64,000 nt of DNA from Cyanobacterium aponinum PCC 10605 (GCF_000317675.1 NC_019776.1:1488001-1552000), one strand, 5' to 3'; positions 8,673 through 18,667 are shown, numbered from the stretch's first letter. Numbers and translations are program-made. Notes: generated by a model from the sequence alone, not told the origin.

Positions 8673-9581
8673 TTAGCTTTGACCTTTTGAGGGGGTAAAT
8701 TCTGCGAGAATCTCATTTTGGCTACTGTGTTCAATCATTATCTCTAAAATATAATCTTTTACCTGTTGTGTATGTTCTAACATAGCAAAGTGTCCGCAGT
8801 TATCTATCTCATAAACATTTTTTTGATTTTGTTGAAACAGTTGATGAAAACTGGCTAGATGCTTTACATATTGTACTTCCATTACCTTATCTTGTTTTCC
8901 TGCGATGAAATACACTGGTTGAGATAAACGGGATACTATTTGAGGTAAGTAGTGTACTTGTTCTTCTGTGGTGGATTCTAATAAAGATGCGATCGCAGCT
9001 TGTTCATTAGCGCTGAGAAAATCTTTTAATCTTTGTTTGCCCCATTGTCTGCCTAAAGGACGTTTCACCATCATACGGGAAAAGATGAAATCAAAAAAAG
9101 GTACATTGACAAACCAAGAAGGACGAAATTTAACTAAATTTTCCCCTGCCTTACGAAAACGCTCAAATTCTTCTTGTAAATAAATACCTCCTCCTGCGTT
9201 AACACAAAACACTCCTGTAACTTTTTCTCTACATATATCCGCAGTCCATAGGGCAACACTGCCCCCCAAGGAATGTCCCACTAACCACGCTTTTTCAATG
9301 GCTAATTCTTGTAATAAAATCTTTAAATCTTGAGCATAACCAGATAAATCAAACTCACTATTATTAACAGAAGTGTTTTCATCCCATTGAGACAAACCGA
9401 ATCCCTTTAAATCATAAGTTAAACAGGAATATTCATGTTTTATTTGTTCAATTAACGGCAGCCAATAATGATGACTTAATAACCAGCCATGAATAAAAAC
9501 TAATACAGGCTTAGTTAAATCTTGCTGAGTTTTAATGAATTGATAATGATGATTAATTCCACGAATCTTTATTTTTTCCAT
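8673..9581 (-). CDS. Alpha/beta hydrolase
   Basis: This 302-residue protein has the alpha/beta-hydrolase fold. It shows an oxyanion-hole region FIHGWLLSHHYW near residue 30, the nucleophile elbow GHSLGGS near residue 102, an acid in AGKQDKVM near 228, and the catalytic histidine in NCGHFAMLEH near 263. No signal peptide is seen, so it should be cytoplasmic. The substrate cannot be deduced. The family includes esterases, lipases and C-C hydrolases. Confidence 0.88.
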   Translation of the reverse strand: MEKIKIRGINHHYQFIKTQQDLTKPVLVFIHGWLLSHHYWLPLIEQIKHEYSCLTYDLKGFGLSQWDENTSVNNSEFDLSGYAQDLKILLQELAIEKAWLVGHSLGGSVALWTADICREKVTGVFCVNAGGGIYLQEEFERFRKAGENLVKFRPSWFVNVPFFDFIFSRMMVKRPLGRQWGKQRLKDFLSANEQAAIASLLESTTEEQVHYLPQIVSRLSQPVYFIAGKQDKVMEVQYVKHLASFHQLFQQNQKNVYEIDNCGHFAMLEHTQQVKDYILEIMIEHSSQNEILAEFTPSKGQS

Positions 9582-9628
9582 GTTTTGACTATATTTTTTA
9601 GAGGATTTTTCTTCATTTTAGCTCTATT

Positions 9629-9850
9629 AAACCTCCGTTTGATGCAAAATATCGGATAAGGGAAGGTTGCAGGTGTTAGGGTGATGAGGAGATGAGGGGA
9701 GAGGGAGAAGTAGGGGCGAATGGCCATTCGCCCGTACAGGGTTTGACGGTTTCAGGTTTTAGAAGAAAGTAATAAGTGTTCAGAGTTTTTAATTCTTAAT
9801 TCTTAATTTTTAATTATCAACTATTCACCCCAACACTATTTACCTTTACC
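9629..9850. repeat. Repeat-rich gap with mobile-repeat end and 20-bp palindrome
   Basis: The gap between the hydrolase and glycosyltransferase genes starts with AACCTCCGTTTGATGC, a divergent end of the AACCTCAG family, followed by the shared internal motifs ATCGGATAAGG and GGTTGCAGGTGTTAGG. At 9714-9733 lies a perfect 20-bp palindrome (GGGCGAATGG / CCATTCGCCC). Near 9810 is the internal block TTAATTATCAACTATTCACC, which recurs at 25.9, 49.8 and 59.6 kb. No gene is present. Confidence 0.65.
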
Positions 9851-9856
9851 TGTTGA

Positions 9857-11440
9857 TTATGGAAGAGAGATAAACCCTTGTCCAACATAGATATTAAAAG
9901 TTTCTGTGATTTCTCCAGACCTTTTTAAGGATATTTGGGTGATTTTATCCCATTTATTAAAAAATTGATTATATTTTGTGCCATTACTTTGATTTTCTGC
10001 AAATCTTTTTGATGTAATATAAATACCGTTTTTGCCGATTAATTCTTTTTTTGTCGGATGCCAATAGTCAAAACCTCGACTATCATTACTAAAGCAGGTT
10101 ACAGGAATGGTTGTTAAAGGTGCGATCGCCATTCCGATATAACCACCTAAATAGTATTGATTGGTAAAGATAAAGTCTGCTTCTTTTAAGGCTTGATTAA
10201 ATTGAGGAGAGTTTGCCAATAGTTTTCTTAATTGTACAATATCGATTAATTCTGTAGAAGGGTCATTTTGAGGGGAAATGATACCGTTGAAAAAAGTGTT
10301 TTGATTCGGTTTTTGTAGTAATCCAATTTGAAAATGCAATAGTCCAAGGATGAAAATAGTGATAGTAAATAGAAAAGATAAATAAAACCAACGATAAATG
10401 AATTTACGCCTATATTTATACCATTTTGAAGTGTAGTCACCCAAAATTAAAGTTAATCCCCAAAAACCAGGCATAGACCATGTTGGTAATATTTGAGTTA
10501 CCGCTCCCAAAACAGTAAAACCAACGGTTAAAGGTAAAGATACCCAGAGAATTAGTCGATAGGGATAATGACAGGATTTAACTAACTCTTGATAACTACT
10601 GTTTCCACTAACCCACCATAAAGGAAAACCAAAACTAGGAAATAGATAACCAATAGTAGCTAAGGCAGTAACTACTATATTAAGTAGATTAATAGAGAAA
10701 GGTGTCGGGTTTTCTGACTGGAAGCGCCCAGATAGTTGAAAGGCAAAAGAAGCCCAATTATGTTGCCAATTCCAGTATAAAAGGGGAAACAGGGTAAGAA
10801 TAAAACAAATAATTCCCAGTATTAGCCAACCTGAAGTAAAAACTCGCCGATAGGGGGAATTAAAAAGGCAAAATCCGACTAATCCTAAACCAAGAATAAA
10901 GCCGTGGTATTTACTCAAACAAGCTAAACCAATACAAATGCAGATAATAACTAAACGAAAACTGGGTTGATATTTTTCTTGGGGGGAATAGAAAAAAAAT
11001 TCTTCACTGGCATAGTATAAAGTAAGAGTCCAAAAAAAAATTAAGGGAACATCAGGTAAAGTTAAAACTCCGATCGCAACTGTAAAAATGGGAATTAAAG
11101 AGGCTATAATCAGGGAAAACAATGCACTTTGAAAACCAAATAACTTTTTTCCTGTTACATATAACAAATAAAAACTAACTGTAGAAATAATTAAAGTGCC
11201 AATTCTAATGGTAAACTGATTAACTTCTCCTGTTAGCCATACACCTATACCCGTGGTTAAAGCCACAAAAATAGGATGATCAAAATAACTCCAATCTAAA
11301 TTTTTACTATAAAGAAAATAGTATGCTTCATCATATCCCGGAAACAAAAATAAAGCGATAATGATTCTGATAATTAATCCTAGTACCAGAATAAAAACGA
11401 CTGGATAAGATGAAAAAAGTAGTTTTGTTAATTTGATCAT
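9857..11440 (-). CDS. Glycosyltransferase family 39 / ArnT-like membrane protein
   Basis: This 527-residue integral membrane protein has about ten hydrophobic helices and the N-terminal acidic motif YDEAYYFLYSKNL near residue 36, followed by WSYFDHPIF, typical of the GT39/PMT and ArnT group. Such enzymes transfer a sugar from a polyprenyl-phosphate carrier to a lipid or protein acceptor at the outer face of the inner membrane. The C-terminal soluble part (from about residue 390) is probably periplasmic. The donor and acceptor are unknown. It is divergent from the LptF/G gene 86 bp away, which fits a role in envelope biogenesis. Confidence 0.82.
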   Translation of the reverse strand: MIKLTKLLFSSYPVVFILVLGLIIRIIIALFLFPGYDEAYYFLYSKNLDWSYFDHPIFVALTTGIGVWLTGEVNQFTIRIGTLIISTVSFYLLYVTGKKLFGFQSALFSLIIASLIPIFTVAIGVLTLPDVPLIFFWTLTLYYASEEFFFYSPQEKYQPSFRLVIICICIGLACLSKYHGFILGLGLVGFCLFNSPYRRVFTSGWLILGIICFILTLFPLLYWNWQHNWASFAFQLSGRFQSENPTPFSINLLNIVVTALATIGYLFPSFGFPLWWVSGNSSYQELVKSCHYPYRLILWVSLPLTVGFTVLGAVTQILPTWSMPGFWGLTLILGDYTSKWYKYRRKFIYRWFYLSFLFTITIFILGLLHFQIGLLQKPNQNTFFNGIISPQNDPSTELIDIVQLRKLLANSPQFNQALKEADFIFTNQYYLGGYIGMAIAPLTTIPVTCFSNDSRGFDYWHPTKKELIGKNGIYITSKRFAENQSNGTKYNQFFNKWDKITQISLKRSGEITETFNIYVGQGFISLP

Positions 11441-11526
11441 TGATTCTAGTTATGAATCTCTAACTAAATGAAGTTAATATATAGGGTGAAAAATTCTTGG
11501 GTTATCAATTTATTATTTTAGGTTGA

Positions 11527-12663
11527 ATGCGTCCTTTTAAATTCTCTATTTTAGATTCTTATTTATTTCAGGAGTTAATTCCTCCTTTTATTTTTAGTGT
11601 TGCTATTTTTTCTACATTGGGAGTTGCGATCGCAACTTTATCTGATTTAAGCTATAAAATAGTCAATGCAAACTTACCCTTTATTTATGCGTTACAAATT
11701 TTCTTTTTAAAGATACCTGAATATGTAGCTTATGCGCTACCCATTTCTGTATTGTTAACCACATTAATGACTTATAGTCGTCTTAGTAAAGATAGCGAAT
11801 TAATTGCTTTTTATAACTGTGGTTTAAGTCTTTACCGATTGATAACACCCGCTTTAATTTTGAGTTTAATAGTGACAGGATTAACCTTTATTTTTAATGA
11901 ATTAATTGTACCCAATGCTAATTATAAAGCAACAACAATTTTAGTAGAACAAATCAACGAACAAAGGAAATTTCTATTAAGACAAGATATTTTTTATCCT
12001 GAATATGTAAATGTAAAAGAAAAAAATGGTAAAAATAATAAATACTTAAAAACCTTATTTTATGCCCAAGAATTTGATGGGGAAAATATGCAGTCTTTGA
12101 CAATACTAGATACAGAAAAAAAAGGACTAAATAAAGTAATTATTTCTGAAAAGGGTACTTGGAATAATCAGGATAAAGTATGGGATTTGTTTAACGGATT
12201 TATCTATGACATCACCAAAAATCAGATAAAAGCTGAGGGTAAATTCTTCGAAAAAACACAAATTTCTTTACCAAAAACTCCCCTAGAATTAGCTTCAAAA
12301 AGTAGAGATCCTTACGAAATGAACATCATTCAATCATTAGAATATATCAAACTATTAAGACTATTAGGGGATGATAAAACAGTATTAATGTTTCAAGTTC
12401 GCACCGCTCAAAAAATATCTTTTCCTTTTGTTTGTGTAATTTTTGGTTTGGTGGGTTCGTCTTTAGGGAGTCGCCCAAATAATGCCAGTAAAGCAACAAG
12501 TTTTGGCTTATGTGTCGGTATAGTTTTCTTTTATTATTTAGGTAGCTTTATGATTAGTAGCTTAGGATTAATTGGGATTATTTCTCCTTTGATGGCGGCA
12601 TGGATTCCGAATTTTATTGGCTTATTAATAGGAGGTTTTTTATTAGCAAAAGAAAATGGTTAA
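11527..12663 (+). CDS. LptF/LptG-family permease
   Basis: This 378-residue protein is of the YjgP/YjgQ (LptF/LptG) family. It has three transmembrane helices in the first 125 residues, a periplasmic beta-rich middle (about 130-265) and three more helices at the C-terminus (from about 295). With the LptB ATPase and LptC it forms the inner-membrane extractor of lipopolysaccharide. Cyanobacteria usually encode a single LptF/G-type protein that would act as a homodimer. The start MRPFKFSILDSYLFQELIPPF matches the family. A hairpin followed by a T-run lies downstream. Confidence 0.9.
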   Translation: MRPFKFSILDSYLFQELIPPFIFSVAIFSTLGVAIATLSDLSYKIVNANLPFIYALQIFFLKIPEYVAYALPISVLLTTLMTYSRLSKDSELIAFYNCGLSLYRLITPALILSLIVTGLTFIFNELIVPNANYKATTILVEQINEQRKFLLRQDIFYPEYVNVKEKNGKNNKYLKTLFYAQEFDGENMQSLTILDTEKKGLNKVIISEKGTWNNQDKVWDLFNGFIYDITKNQIKAEGKFFEKTQISLPKTPLELASKSRDPYEMNIIQSLEYIKLLRLLGDDKTVLMFQVRTAQKISFPFVCVIFGLVGSSLGSRPNNASKATSFGLCVGIVFFYYLGSFMISSLGLIGIISPLMAAWIPNFIGLLIGGFLLAKENG

Positions 12664-12746
12664 AGAGTTAAGAATTAAAAATTAAGGCTCTTCTACAGCA
12701 GGGTTTTTTCAAAGTAAGGGCAAAATTATCTTGCCCTCACCCCCAA

Positions 12747-12778
12747 CCCCTCTCCCACAGTAGAGGGGAGCGTTTTTT
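12747..12778 (+). terminator. Rho-independent terminator-like hairpin after lptF/G
   Basis: CCCCTCT (12747-12753) pairs with AGAGGGG (12762-12768) and TTTTTT follows at 12773-12778. A second weaker hairpin (AGGGCAA / TTGCCCT, 12717-12737) precedes it. The sequence belongs to a widespread cyanobacterial repeat; a related copy without the T-run occurs near 57171-57206. Here it probably ends the permease transcript. Confidence 0.6.
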
Positions 12779-12832
12779 CTTAATAATTGATTAATTAATA
12801 CTTAAAAACTCCTGTATCTGTTACTATTTGTT

Positions 12833-13038
12833 AACCTGAGTTTTGGATAAGCTGAAAGCAGACCAACTCGTAGTCAAAAAACCTTATAGCTTCTTAGAAA
12901 TAACGATAAAATTGCCTTAATCCGAACTGACTTAAACAAGGGGCTTAAGCCCCTTGCTAAAAACCCCTACCACCCGCAACCTGCAACCTGACACCTGACA
13001 CCTAACCTTATCAGATATTCTTAAACCGAACTGAGGTT
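12833..13038. repeat. Complete 206-bp copy (A1) of the AACCTGAG mobile-repeat family
   Basis: The element begins AACCTGAGTTTTGGATAAG and ends with GAACTGAGGTT, so the ends form an imperfect inverted repeat. It is flanked by a perfect 7-bp direct repeat ATTTGTT (12826-12832 and 13039-13045), the mark of an insertion. Inside are a perfect 20-bp palindrome (12937-12956, CAAGGGGCTT / AAGCCCCTTG) and heptamer runs of the type ACCTGCA/ACCTGAC. It has no coding capacity. Close relatives are at 28222, 57252 and 58375. Confidence 0.85.
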
Positions 13039-13045
13039 ATTTGTT

Positions 13046-13414
13046 AGTTTCAAAAATTGACATTTTTGAGAATGAAAAAACCCTGCTTCTATAGTAGTTA
13101 TGACAAATTAATAATAAATGGTATCTCAAACTTTTATTTAAAGAGGGTTTCAGTTAAACAAAAATAAAAAATTTATATAATTTGAGTTTTAAAATCCCCT
13201 CTTTCCTCTTCTCTATTCCCTATTCCCTATTCCCTTTTTTAACTAACAATTTATCACGACGAGAAGTAATAGAGCCAGAATATTTAATCCGAGTTTGATA
13301 TAAAATTCTCGGCGGTGTCAAGTTTATTTCAAGTCGTAATTAACAATTAACTAAAACCTGATACTTGAAACCTCCCTAATTGATTCTTAATCTTCAATTC
13401 TCAATTTTTATAGA
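13046..13414. other. Gene-free stretch before murI
   Basis: AT-rich intergenic DNA with a short block (AATTTATCACGACGAGAAG near 13249) that recurs in altered form near 50029 (AATTTACACGACGAGGAC). Both copies are followed by AGAGCC and pyrimidine-rich sequence, so a further decayed repeat is likely. No open frame or RNA gene could be supported. Confidence 0.4.
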
Positions 13415-14296
13415 TCAAGCGATTAAACTTTCTGCATAAAGATGATGTTGATTTATCTCAATCTCTGTTGAATTATTATGCAATTCTATTACTTTGCTTG
13501 AAGGTAAATGAATTTTTTCAACATGGGGAGTAAAACCTAACCATTGCTTGGATGTTATCGCAAAATCATCGCTGTTACCACTCACACAAAAACGGGTAGG
13601 TAACAATAAACCATGATTACGTAAGTTCATAAGTTCTAGTTCTTTTTCTGCCGCTCTTACAACATAATCTGCAGGATCAATAAATCGTACTGAAGAGGGG
13701 AGAATTTCCGATAAAACTCCTTTAAGGTGGGGATAATGGGTGCATCCATAAATTAAAGTATCGATATTCGCTTCTATAAGAGGCTTGAGATACTGTTGAG
13801 CCACTTTTTTGGTGTAAGGATCATAAATGCGATTTTGTTCAATCAGAGGCACAAATTCGGGACATCCCATTTGCCATACCTGTGTATTAGGATTAATTTC
13901 CGCGATCGCATCTCTATAGGCATTACTTTTAGCTGTTGCCACCGTGGAGATAACGCCGACTCTTTTTCCTGCCTTAACAGCACCTTTTGCTCCGGGATGA
14001 ATTAAACCTAGAATAGGGAAATCATACTCAGACTGTACTGTTTCCAATGCTAAAGCAGAACTGGTGTTACAAGCCATTATCACCATTTTGACACCTTCAG
14101 ACTGCATCCAATCGAGAATTTGACGCACAAATAAAATAATTTCTTCCTTAGTACGAGTACCATAGGGAAGACGTAAGGTATCGGCAAAATAGAGAATTGA
14201 TTCTTGAGGTAAATAACGATAAAGTTTTCTGAGAACAGTTAAACCGCCCACTCCACTATCAAACACACCAATTCTATTACCCAAAGAATTTTTCAT
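13415..14296 (-). CDS. murI: Glutamate racemase
   Basis: MurI interconverts L- and D-glutamate to supply D-Glu for peptidoglycan. The 293-residue protein shows the complete signature: GVFDSGVGGLTV at residues 10-21, catalytic Cys76 in MACNTSSA and catalytic Cys185 in YGCTHYPH. Both cysteines needed for proton exchange are present. The start ATG at 14296 gives a normal N-terminus. The next gene on the same strand begins about 2.4 kb upstream, so it is likely a single-gene transcript. Confidence 0.97.
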   Translation of the reverse strand: MKNSLGNRIGVFDSGVGGLTVLRKLYRYLPQESILYFADTLRLPYGTRTKEEIILFVRQILDWMQSEGVKMVIMACNTSSALALETVQSEYDFPILGLIHPGAKGAVKAGKRVGVISTVATAKSNAYRDAIAEINPNTQVWQMGCPEFVPLIEQNRIYDPYTKKVAQQYLKPLIEANIDTLIYGCTHYPHLKGVLSEILPSSVRFIDPADYVVRAAEKELELMNLRNHGLLLPTRFCVSGNSDDFAITSKQWLGFTPHVEKIHLPSSKVIELHNNSTEIEINQHHLYAESLIA

Positions 14297-14692
14297 ATAA
14301 CGTTCAATATTGCAATCAAAATTATCTTAATTTAAGCAAAACTACTCAGAAAAGTAAATAGACAATTAGGAATTAACCATTAGCTAAATGTGAGTTCGGA
14401 ATTCAGGGTTAGGAGTTAAACTTAACATAGATTGATGAACAAGCTCAATAAATTGATTTTCAAGAATTTTCTGTTCGAGTTAATCATTTAATAAAAGCAA
14501 AATTTTATTTATGATAGTTCTCAAAGCCTTATTTTTTTCAACATTTCTTTCATCAAACTCAAATTAGTTAAAAGCCCTAAAACTTCCTAGGCTAAGACGC
14601 ATTTAAGTTACCATTTTTAATAAGTTTTAAATAGGTTCTAAAAATGACTCAAAGGCTTAACTTTTCTTTCTTCCCTGATAACCGATACCGAA
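14297..14692. other. Gene-free stretch between amidase and murI
   Basis: About 400 bp of AT-rich DNA between two leftward genes. It contains TGAGTTCGGAATTCAGGGTTAGG near 14390, which loosely resembles the ends of the repeat family. I see no open frame, palindrome or RNA gene. Confidence 0.35.
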
Positions 14693-16681
14693 TCAAAGAC
14701 GGTTAGTTTTAATATACTCAATAATTCCAGCGGCGATCGCTTCTGCCATTTGTCTTTGAAAAGCAGGATTAGTTAACTTCGCCACATCTTCTCTGCCAGT
14801 AACAAAACCAGTTTCCACCAACACCGCAGGCATATTAGAAGTTCTTAACACATAAAACCTTGCTTGTCGAACCTTGCGATCATTTACATCAACTCTTCGT
14901 AAAACATTACGATGAATAGTATCCGCTAAAGCCTTACCATTTTGAAAATAATAGGTTTCATAACCGCTCACTTGAGGCTTATTTGCTCCAGCAGAATTAG
15001 CATGAATACTCACAAACAAATCAGCATTAATACGATTAGCCATTTCTGTACGTCCTTGGAGACTGACAAAATAGTCACTATCTCTTGTCATTCGTACCTG
15101 TATGCCCTGCTGTTCTAAAATACGAGCTAATTGTTGGGAAATACTTAAAACAACGTGTTTTTCCTGTACTCCTCCAATACCGATCGCGCCCGGATCTTTT
15201 CCGCCATGGCCTGGATCAATCATAACTACTATTTTACCATTAGTAACAGGTCGATTAGGTAAGGGAGCAGAATTAGTAGAAGGTAAAACAGGGCGAGAAT
15301 TGTCCCTCGGAGTGTAATCAAAAGGACTTACACTATTAGGAGCAGGAGTAACGGGAATATTTGTAACAGCTTGAGAATTACTACTGGAAGAATTTAAACG
15401 ATTGGGAGTAACAGGGGAAGAGGATGAACGACTAACATAACCACTTAAGGGTAGTGCCACCACTCGCTCATTTGATTGACTAGGACTATAAATTCTAGTT
15501 CCCAAAGCAGGTTCAATTAAAAGAACCACAGTCTTATCATCAGGTTGCCAAATGCGTAAACGAGAAATGGGGCTTCCTGTGGGCAGAGAAGGGGATTTAA
15601 AACTAGGGGCTAAATCCGTGTTTTCCATGCGTAATTGGTAAACCTGATTTGCTGTTGCCCAACTTCCCTTCGCTTGAATACGTTGATTTCCTCTTACTAC
15701 CAATTGGTTATTATTAATGTCAATGGATTCTATTAACGTTTTTTGAGAATTATTAATGCTACCACGGGCGGGAGAAACATTAGATTGTGCCACAACAGAC
15801 TTATTATTATTTGATAAATCTATTACCCGACTAATTCCCCCCTGAGGCCATAAAACAAACCCCCCCATACGACTAAAACTTCCCTGCCAGTCTGGACTAT
15901 CAGGATGAACATTCAAGGTTAATAATGCAGAATTACGTCTTTGAGTAATTTCTATATTTTCTACACCATATTTATTAACAGCCCAAGATTTGAGTAAATT
16001 AGAAGGAATATTAATATTACTAATTTCAAAATTAATTTTTTTTCTGTCTCGACTGCGATCGACTTTTATTTGATTACGATGATCCCCATCAATACCCACA
16101 ATTAAGCCACTAGAAGTAACTTGTATCTCATTGCCGCCACTAGCGGTAGTCTCACTAGTATTATTAGTATTATTGTCACTACTGTTGTTATTAGCACTAA
16201 GACTGCGAGTATTGCTAGAACTATTAGAATTACTAGGATTACTGGAAGAATTATATGGATCAGAAGGAGAAGAAGGAGCGGGAAAATTACCCCGTTGAGG
16301 TTGAGGTAAATCCACAGACCATTGAGTGGGGGATAAGCCTTTAATTTTTATCTGTTGGGGATCTAAAATATATCCGGGAGCTAATTCAATAACTAATCTC
16401 GTGGTACGAGAATCAAACTGACCAATTCTTAAACTGGTAATCAGACCACCGTAAGTTTCATTAATAGTTGGTCTTCCCAAAGTAGTTCCGGGTAAGTCAA
16501 TTACTAAACGAGTAGGATTAGCAATTAATTGTGCCGTAGGTTGTACCCCTTGATCTGTGGTAAAAAGTAATCTATTTTGATTTGTTTCATAGCGCCAAAA
16601 TAACAATCTACCCGCATAAGCCGGGGTTGTTACCAACAAAAAAGTTAGACAACTTAATATAAAAGCATAAAATTTAATCAT
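14693..16681 (-). CDS. N-acetylmuramoyl-L-alanine amidase with AMIN domain (AmiC type)
   Basis: This 662-residue periplasmic cell-wall hydrolase cleaves the lactyl-amide bond between MurNAc and the stem peptide; in filamentous relatives the homologues act in septal wall processing. A signal peptide (residues 1-23, ending AYA) is followed by an AMIN domain (about 28-115), a long Ser/Asn-rich linker, a second AMIN-like region (about 190-400) and a C-terminal amidase_3 domain (about 485-655). Zinc ligands are visible in DPGHGGKDPG, QEKHVVL and SIHANSAG, and the catalytic Glu in LVETGFV. All key residues are present. Confidence 0.93.
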   Translation of the reverse strand: MIKFYAFILSCLTFLLVTTPAYAGRLLFWRYETNQNRLLFTTDQGVQPTAQLIANPTRLVIDLPGTTLGRPTINETYGGLITSLRIGQFDSRTTRLVIELAPGYILDPQQIKIKGLSPTQWSVDLPQPQRGNFPAPSSPSDPYNSSSNPSNSNSSSNTRSLSANNNSSDNNTNNTSETTASGGNEIQVTSSGLIVGIDGDHRNQIKVDRSRDRKKINFEISNINIPSNLLKSWAVNKYGVENIEITQRRNSALLTLNVHPDSPDWQGSFSRMGGFVLWPQGGISRVIDLSNNNKSVVAQSNVSPARGSINNSQKTLIESIDINNNQLVVRGNQRIQAKGSWATANQVYQLRMENTDLAPSFKSPSLPTGSPISRLRIWQPDDKTVVLLIEPALGTRIYSPSQSNERVVALPLSGYVSRSSSSPVTPNRLNSSSSNSQAVTNIPVTPAPNSVSPFDYTPRDNSRPVLPSTNSAPLPNRPVTNGKIVVMIDPGHGGKDPGAIGIGGVQEKHVVLSISQQLARILEQQGIQVRMTRDSDYFVSLQGRTEMANRINADLFVSIHANSAGANKPQVSGYETYYFQNGKALADTIHRNVLRRVDVNDRKVRQARFYVLRTSNMPAVLVETGFVTGREDVAKLTNPAFQRQMAEAIAAGIIEYIKTNRL

Positions 16682-17017
16682 AGTAATTCTCCGCTATAAA
16701 TCTTAAATCCCCTTCATAGTAATGTTAATTTTTTATAAACATATTATTACTTAATGACAGAGACATGAAAAAATTGTTTCTTAGGTGAAAAGTCGAAAGT
16801 TTTAGCAATTAGCTTTTTAATAACCTCGGTTCAACACGAGAATATCGGATAAGGGGAGGTTTAGAGTTAAATACCCTCGAATTTGTTATTAATCAGTCAA
16901 AGAATTGAAAATAATAAAATCAATTCCTGATATTTTTTCCTCAAAATATATAAATTTTAACTCCGTTCACCACTGAAAGGAGTTGTAAGAGTCGCAAGCA
17001 AACTTTACGAACTCAAA
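16682..17017. repeat. Gap with a partial mobile-repeat end
   Basis: AACCTCGGTTCAACACGAG starts at 16822 and continues with AATATCGGATAAGGGGAGG, matching one end of the AACCTCAG repeat family. The other end is not recognisable. The remainder is AT-rich, probably including the amidase promoter near 16690-16760. Confidence 0.5.
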
Positions 17018-17581
17018 TTATCTGTTGCCAATAGTTTTACTGAAAGCAGGACGTTGAGAGATTGTGTCAATATAATTGCTAATAGCAGGATAATCCCTCA
17101 AGTTTAATTTCAACAAAATTTGAGTGTAAGCCAACATAGAACCAACTGCGATGTCGGCAACCGTTAATTTGTCTCCTAAGAGAAAAGAATGGGATTGTAA
17201 GATTTTTTCTAAAGGAGGAAGTAGTTTCGATATTTCCCTTTCCCGATTCGCTTCTATAAATAAACCTGTAGAGAGGGTGGAATTAGCAAATAAAATCCAT
17301 TGATTAAAAATACTTCTTGTTTCTAAAGAGTCAATTTCCTGACCATATTTTTCTGCTAAGTATAGCAATATTGCTCCCGATTCCCAAAGAATAAAATCTC
17401 CGTCTATAATTACGGGAACTTTCCCCATGGGGTTTAGTTTTAAAAATTCTGGGGATAAATGTTCTTTATTTGCCATGTCGAGGAGAATAAACTCATAATC
17501 TGCTCCTATTTCCTCAAGATACCATTGAATAATAGAAGCACGACTGCGACTTCCTCCGTAAAGTTTTATTTTCCTATTCAT
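17018..17581 (-). CDS. Glutathione S-transferase family protein
   Basis: This 187-residue protein has an N-terminal thioredoxin-fold domain (LYGGSRSRASIIQWYLEE, NPMGKVPVII near residue 51 with the cis-Pro, and ESGAILLYLAEKYG, the glutathione-binding region) and a C-terminal all-helical domain (LGDKLTVADIAVGSMLAY). It would conjugate or reduce substrates with glutathione in the cytoplasm. The length is a little short for the family but both domains are complete. The substrate is unknown. Confidence 0.88.
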   Translation of the reverse strand: MNRKIKLYGGSRSRASIIQWYLEEIGADYEFILLDMANKEHLSPEFLKLNPMGKVPVIIDGDFILWESGAILLYLAEKYGQEIDSLETRSIFNQWILFANSTLSTGLFIEANREREISKLLPPLEKILQSHSFLLGDKLTVADIAVGSMLAYTQILLKLNLRDYPAISNYIDTISQRPAFSKTIGNR

Positions 17582-17824
17582 TACTATTTCTTGCTAATTA
17601 TTATTTACTGTTAATGTTTCCGTCGTTATGAAAGTATTTTTACTCATTTTCGGAGATGAATACTCTCTATTATGACGTTTTGCATGGTAATTTTGAAAAA
17701 CATTCCCTGCTTTTACACATATAGCAGAAAAACAGAAACAATTAAGGCAAGAATCAAAAATAACTTTTATGCCAAGACATTGTTTCACCACTCACACCAT
17801 GAATAAATTTATAAAATTAATACT

Positions 17825-18292
17825 TTAAAGTCTTTTGTGAGTATTAGGATGTTGTTTTACATTATCATCATCGGAAACAATATTGGTATTATTCAGCATT
17901 CTTTTTCTTTCCGTTGAATAGTTTAAGTCGGTTTTACAATCACCTAGGTTGATTAACTCTTTTGCACTTGGCTTGTTTTGGTAGGTGCGGGTAGCGGCAA
18001 ATGTGCGATTGATAAAGTCTTCGCAAAATAAACTTTCCGAAGGAAATAGACTTGGTTTAATCAGTTTATCTTCTTTAATTATTTCACCAATCGTAAGTGC
18101 GATCGCTTTTTCGTAGGAGGTAGGAATTCCCTTAAATAATGCTTCTAGGGCGGCTGAGGGGATAGGTTCGATGATTTTAACCTCTTTGGTTTCTCCTTCT
18201 TCTCTTAGAAAGTAGGTGGCTAATCCGAAAACGCAATAATCTTGAGTTGCAATTCCTTGAGTGATTACTTGATTTGTCATAGTTAATGTCAA
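17825..18292 (-). CDS. Conserved cyanobacterial protein of unknown function
   Basis: This 155-residue protein appears to be of a type seen across cyanobacteria but not assigned a function; I recognise the general pattern (QGIATQDYCVFGLATYFLREEGE and IEPIPSAALEALFKGIPTSY) but no domain. It is soluble, with no signal peptide or membrane segment. The C-terminal third (from about residue 120) is polar and probably disordered. It is divergent from tolC, with 375 bp between them. Confidence 0.65.
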   Translation of the reverse strand: MTLTMTNQVITQGIATQDYCVFGLATYFLREEGETKEVKIIEPIPSAALEALFKGIPTSYEKAIALTIGEIIKEDKLIKPSLFPSESLFCEDFINRTFAATRTYQNKPSAKELINLGDCKTDLNYSTERKRMLNNTNIVSDDDNVKQHPNTHKRL

Positions 18293-18667
18293 TAGATGTT
18301 TTTTTAATCTTAATACCTGACTGAATTAAGGGTTATTATAATTGAACGTTACGAAGAATAAAATTGCTCTGGATTTAGTGAAGTGATTGAGCTTAGATTT
18401 AAGATAGTAGTCACAATTTTTCTCTTTATTTAAAATTAATTGATTGTAATTTTTTGTCACTGTCTCTTAATTTATTTTTTACTCTAAACCTATACTCTTA
18501 AACCCCAATGGTGAATCCCTAAGCCCTAACGTCAAATTTTGCCTCTAGAACTGGGAGAGAAAATGACATGACTTAGAATAGAACTGCTATATAATTTATG
18601 TCTGATTATTCTAATATAAAATTACTTATAATCGAATTGCTAAAAGTAATCTTACCTTTATATAAAA
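18293..18667. other. Divergent intergenic region upstream of tolC
   Basis: 375 bp of AT-rich DNA between the conserved hypothetical gene and tolC. It must contain both promoters, but I can see no convincing operator, palindrome or repeat copy. Confidence 0.35.

Noticed and set aside
12970-13015. Tandem heptamer runs as possible CRISPR repeats
   Set aside because: The units are 7 bp without spacers; they are short tandem heptamers common in cyanobacterial intergenic DNA. No array with spaced repeats was found anywhere.
17594-17791. 65-residue leftward open frame between the glutathione transferase and the conserved hypothetical gene
   Set aside because: Low-complexity composition, no recognisable motif and no clear ribosome site; kept as non-coding.
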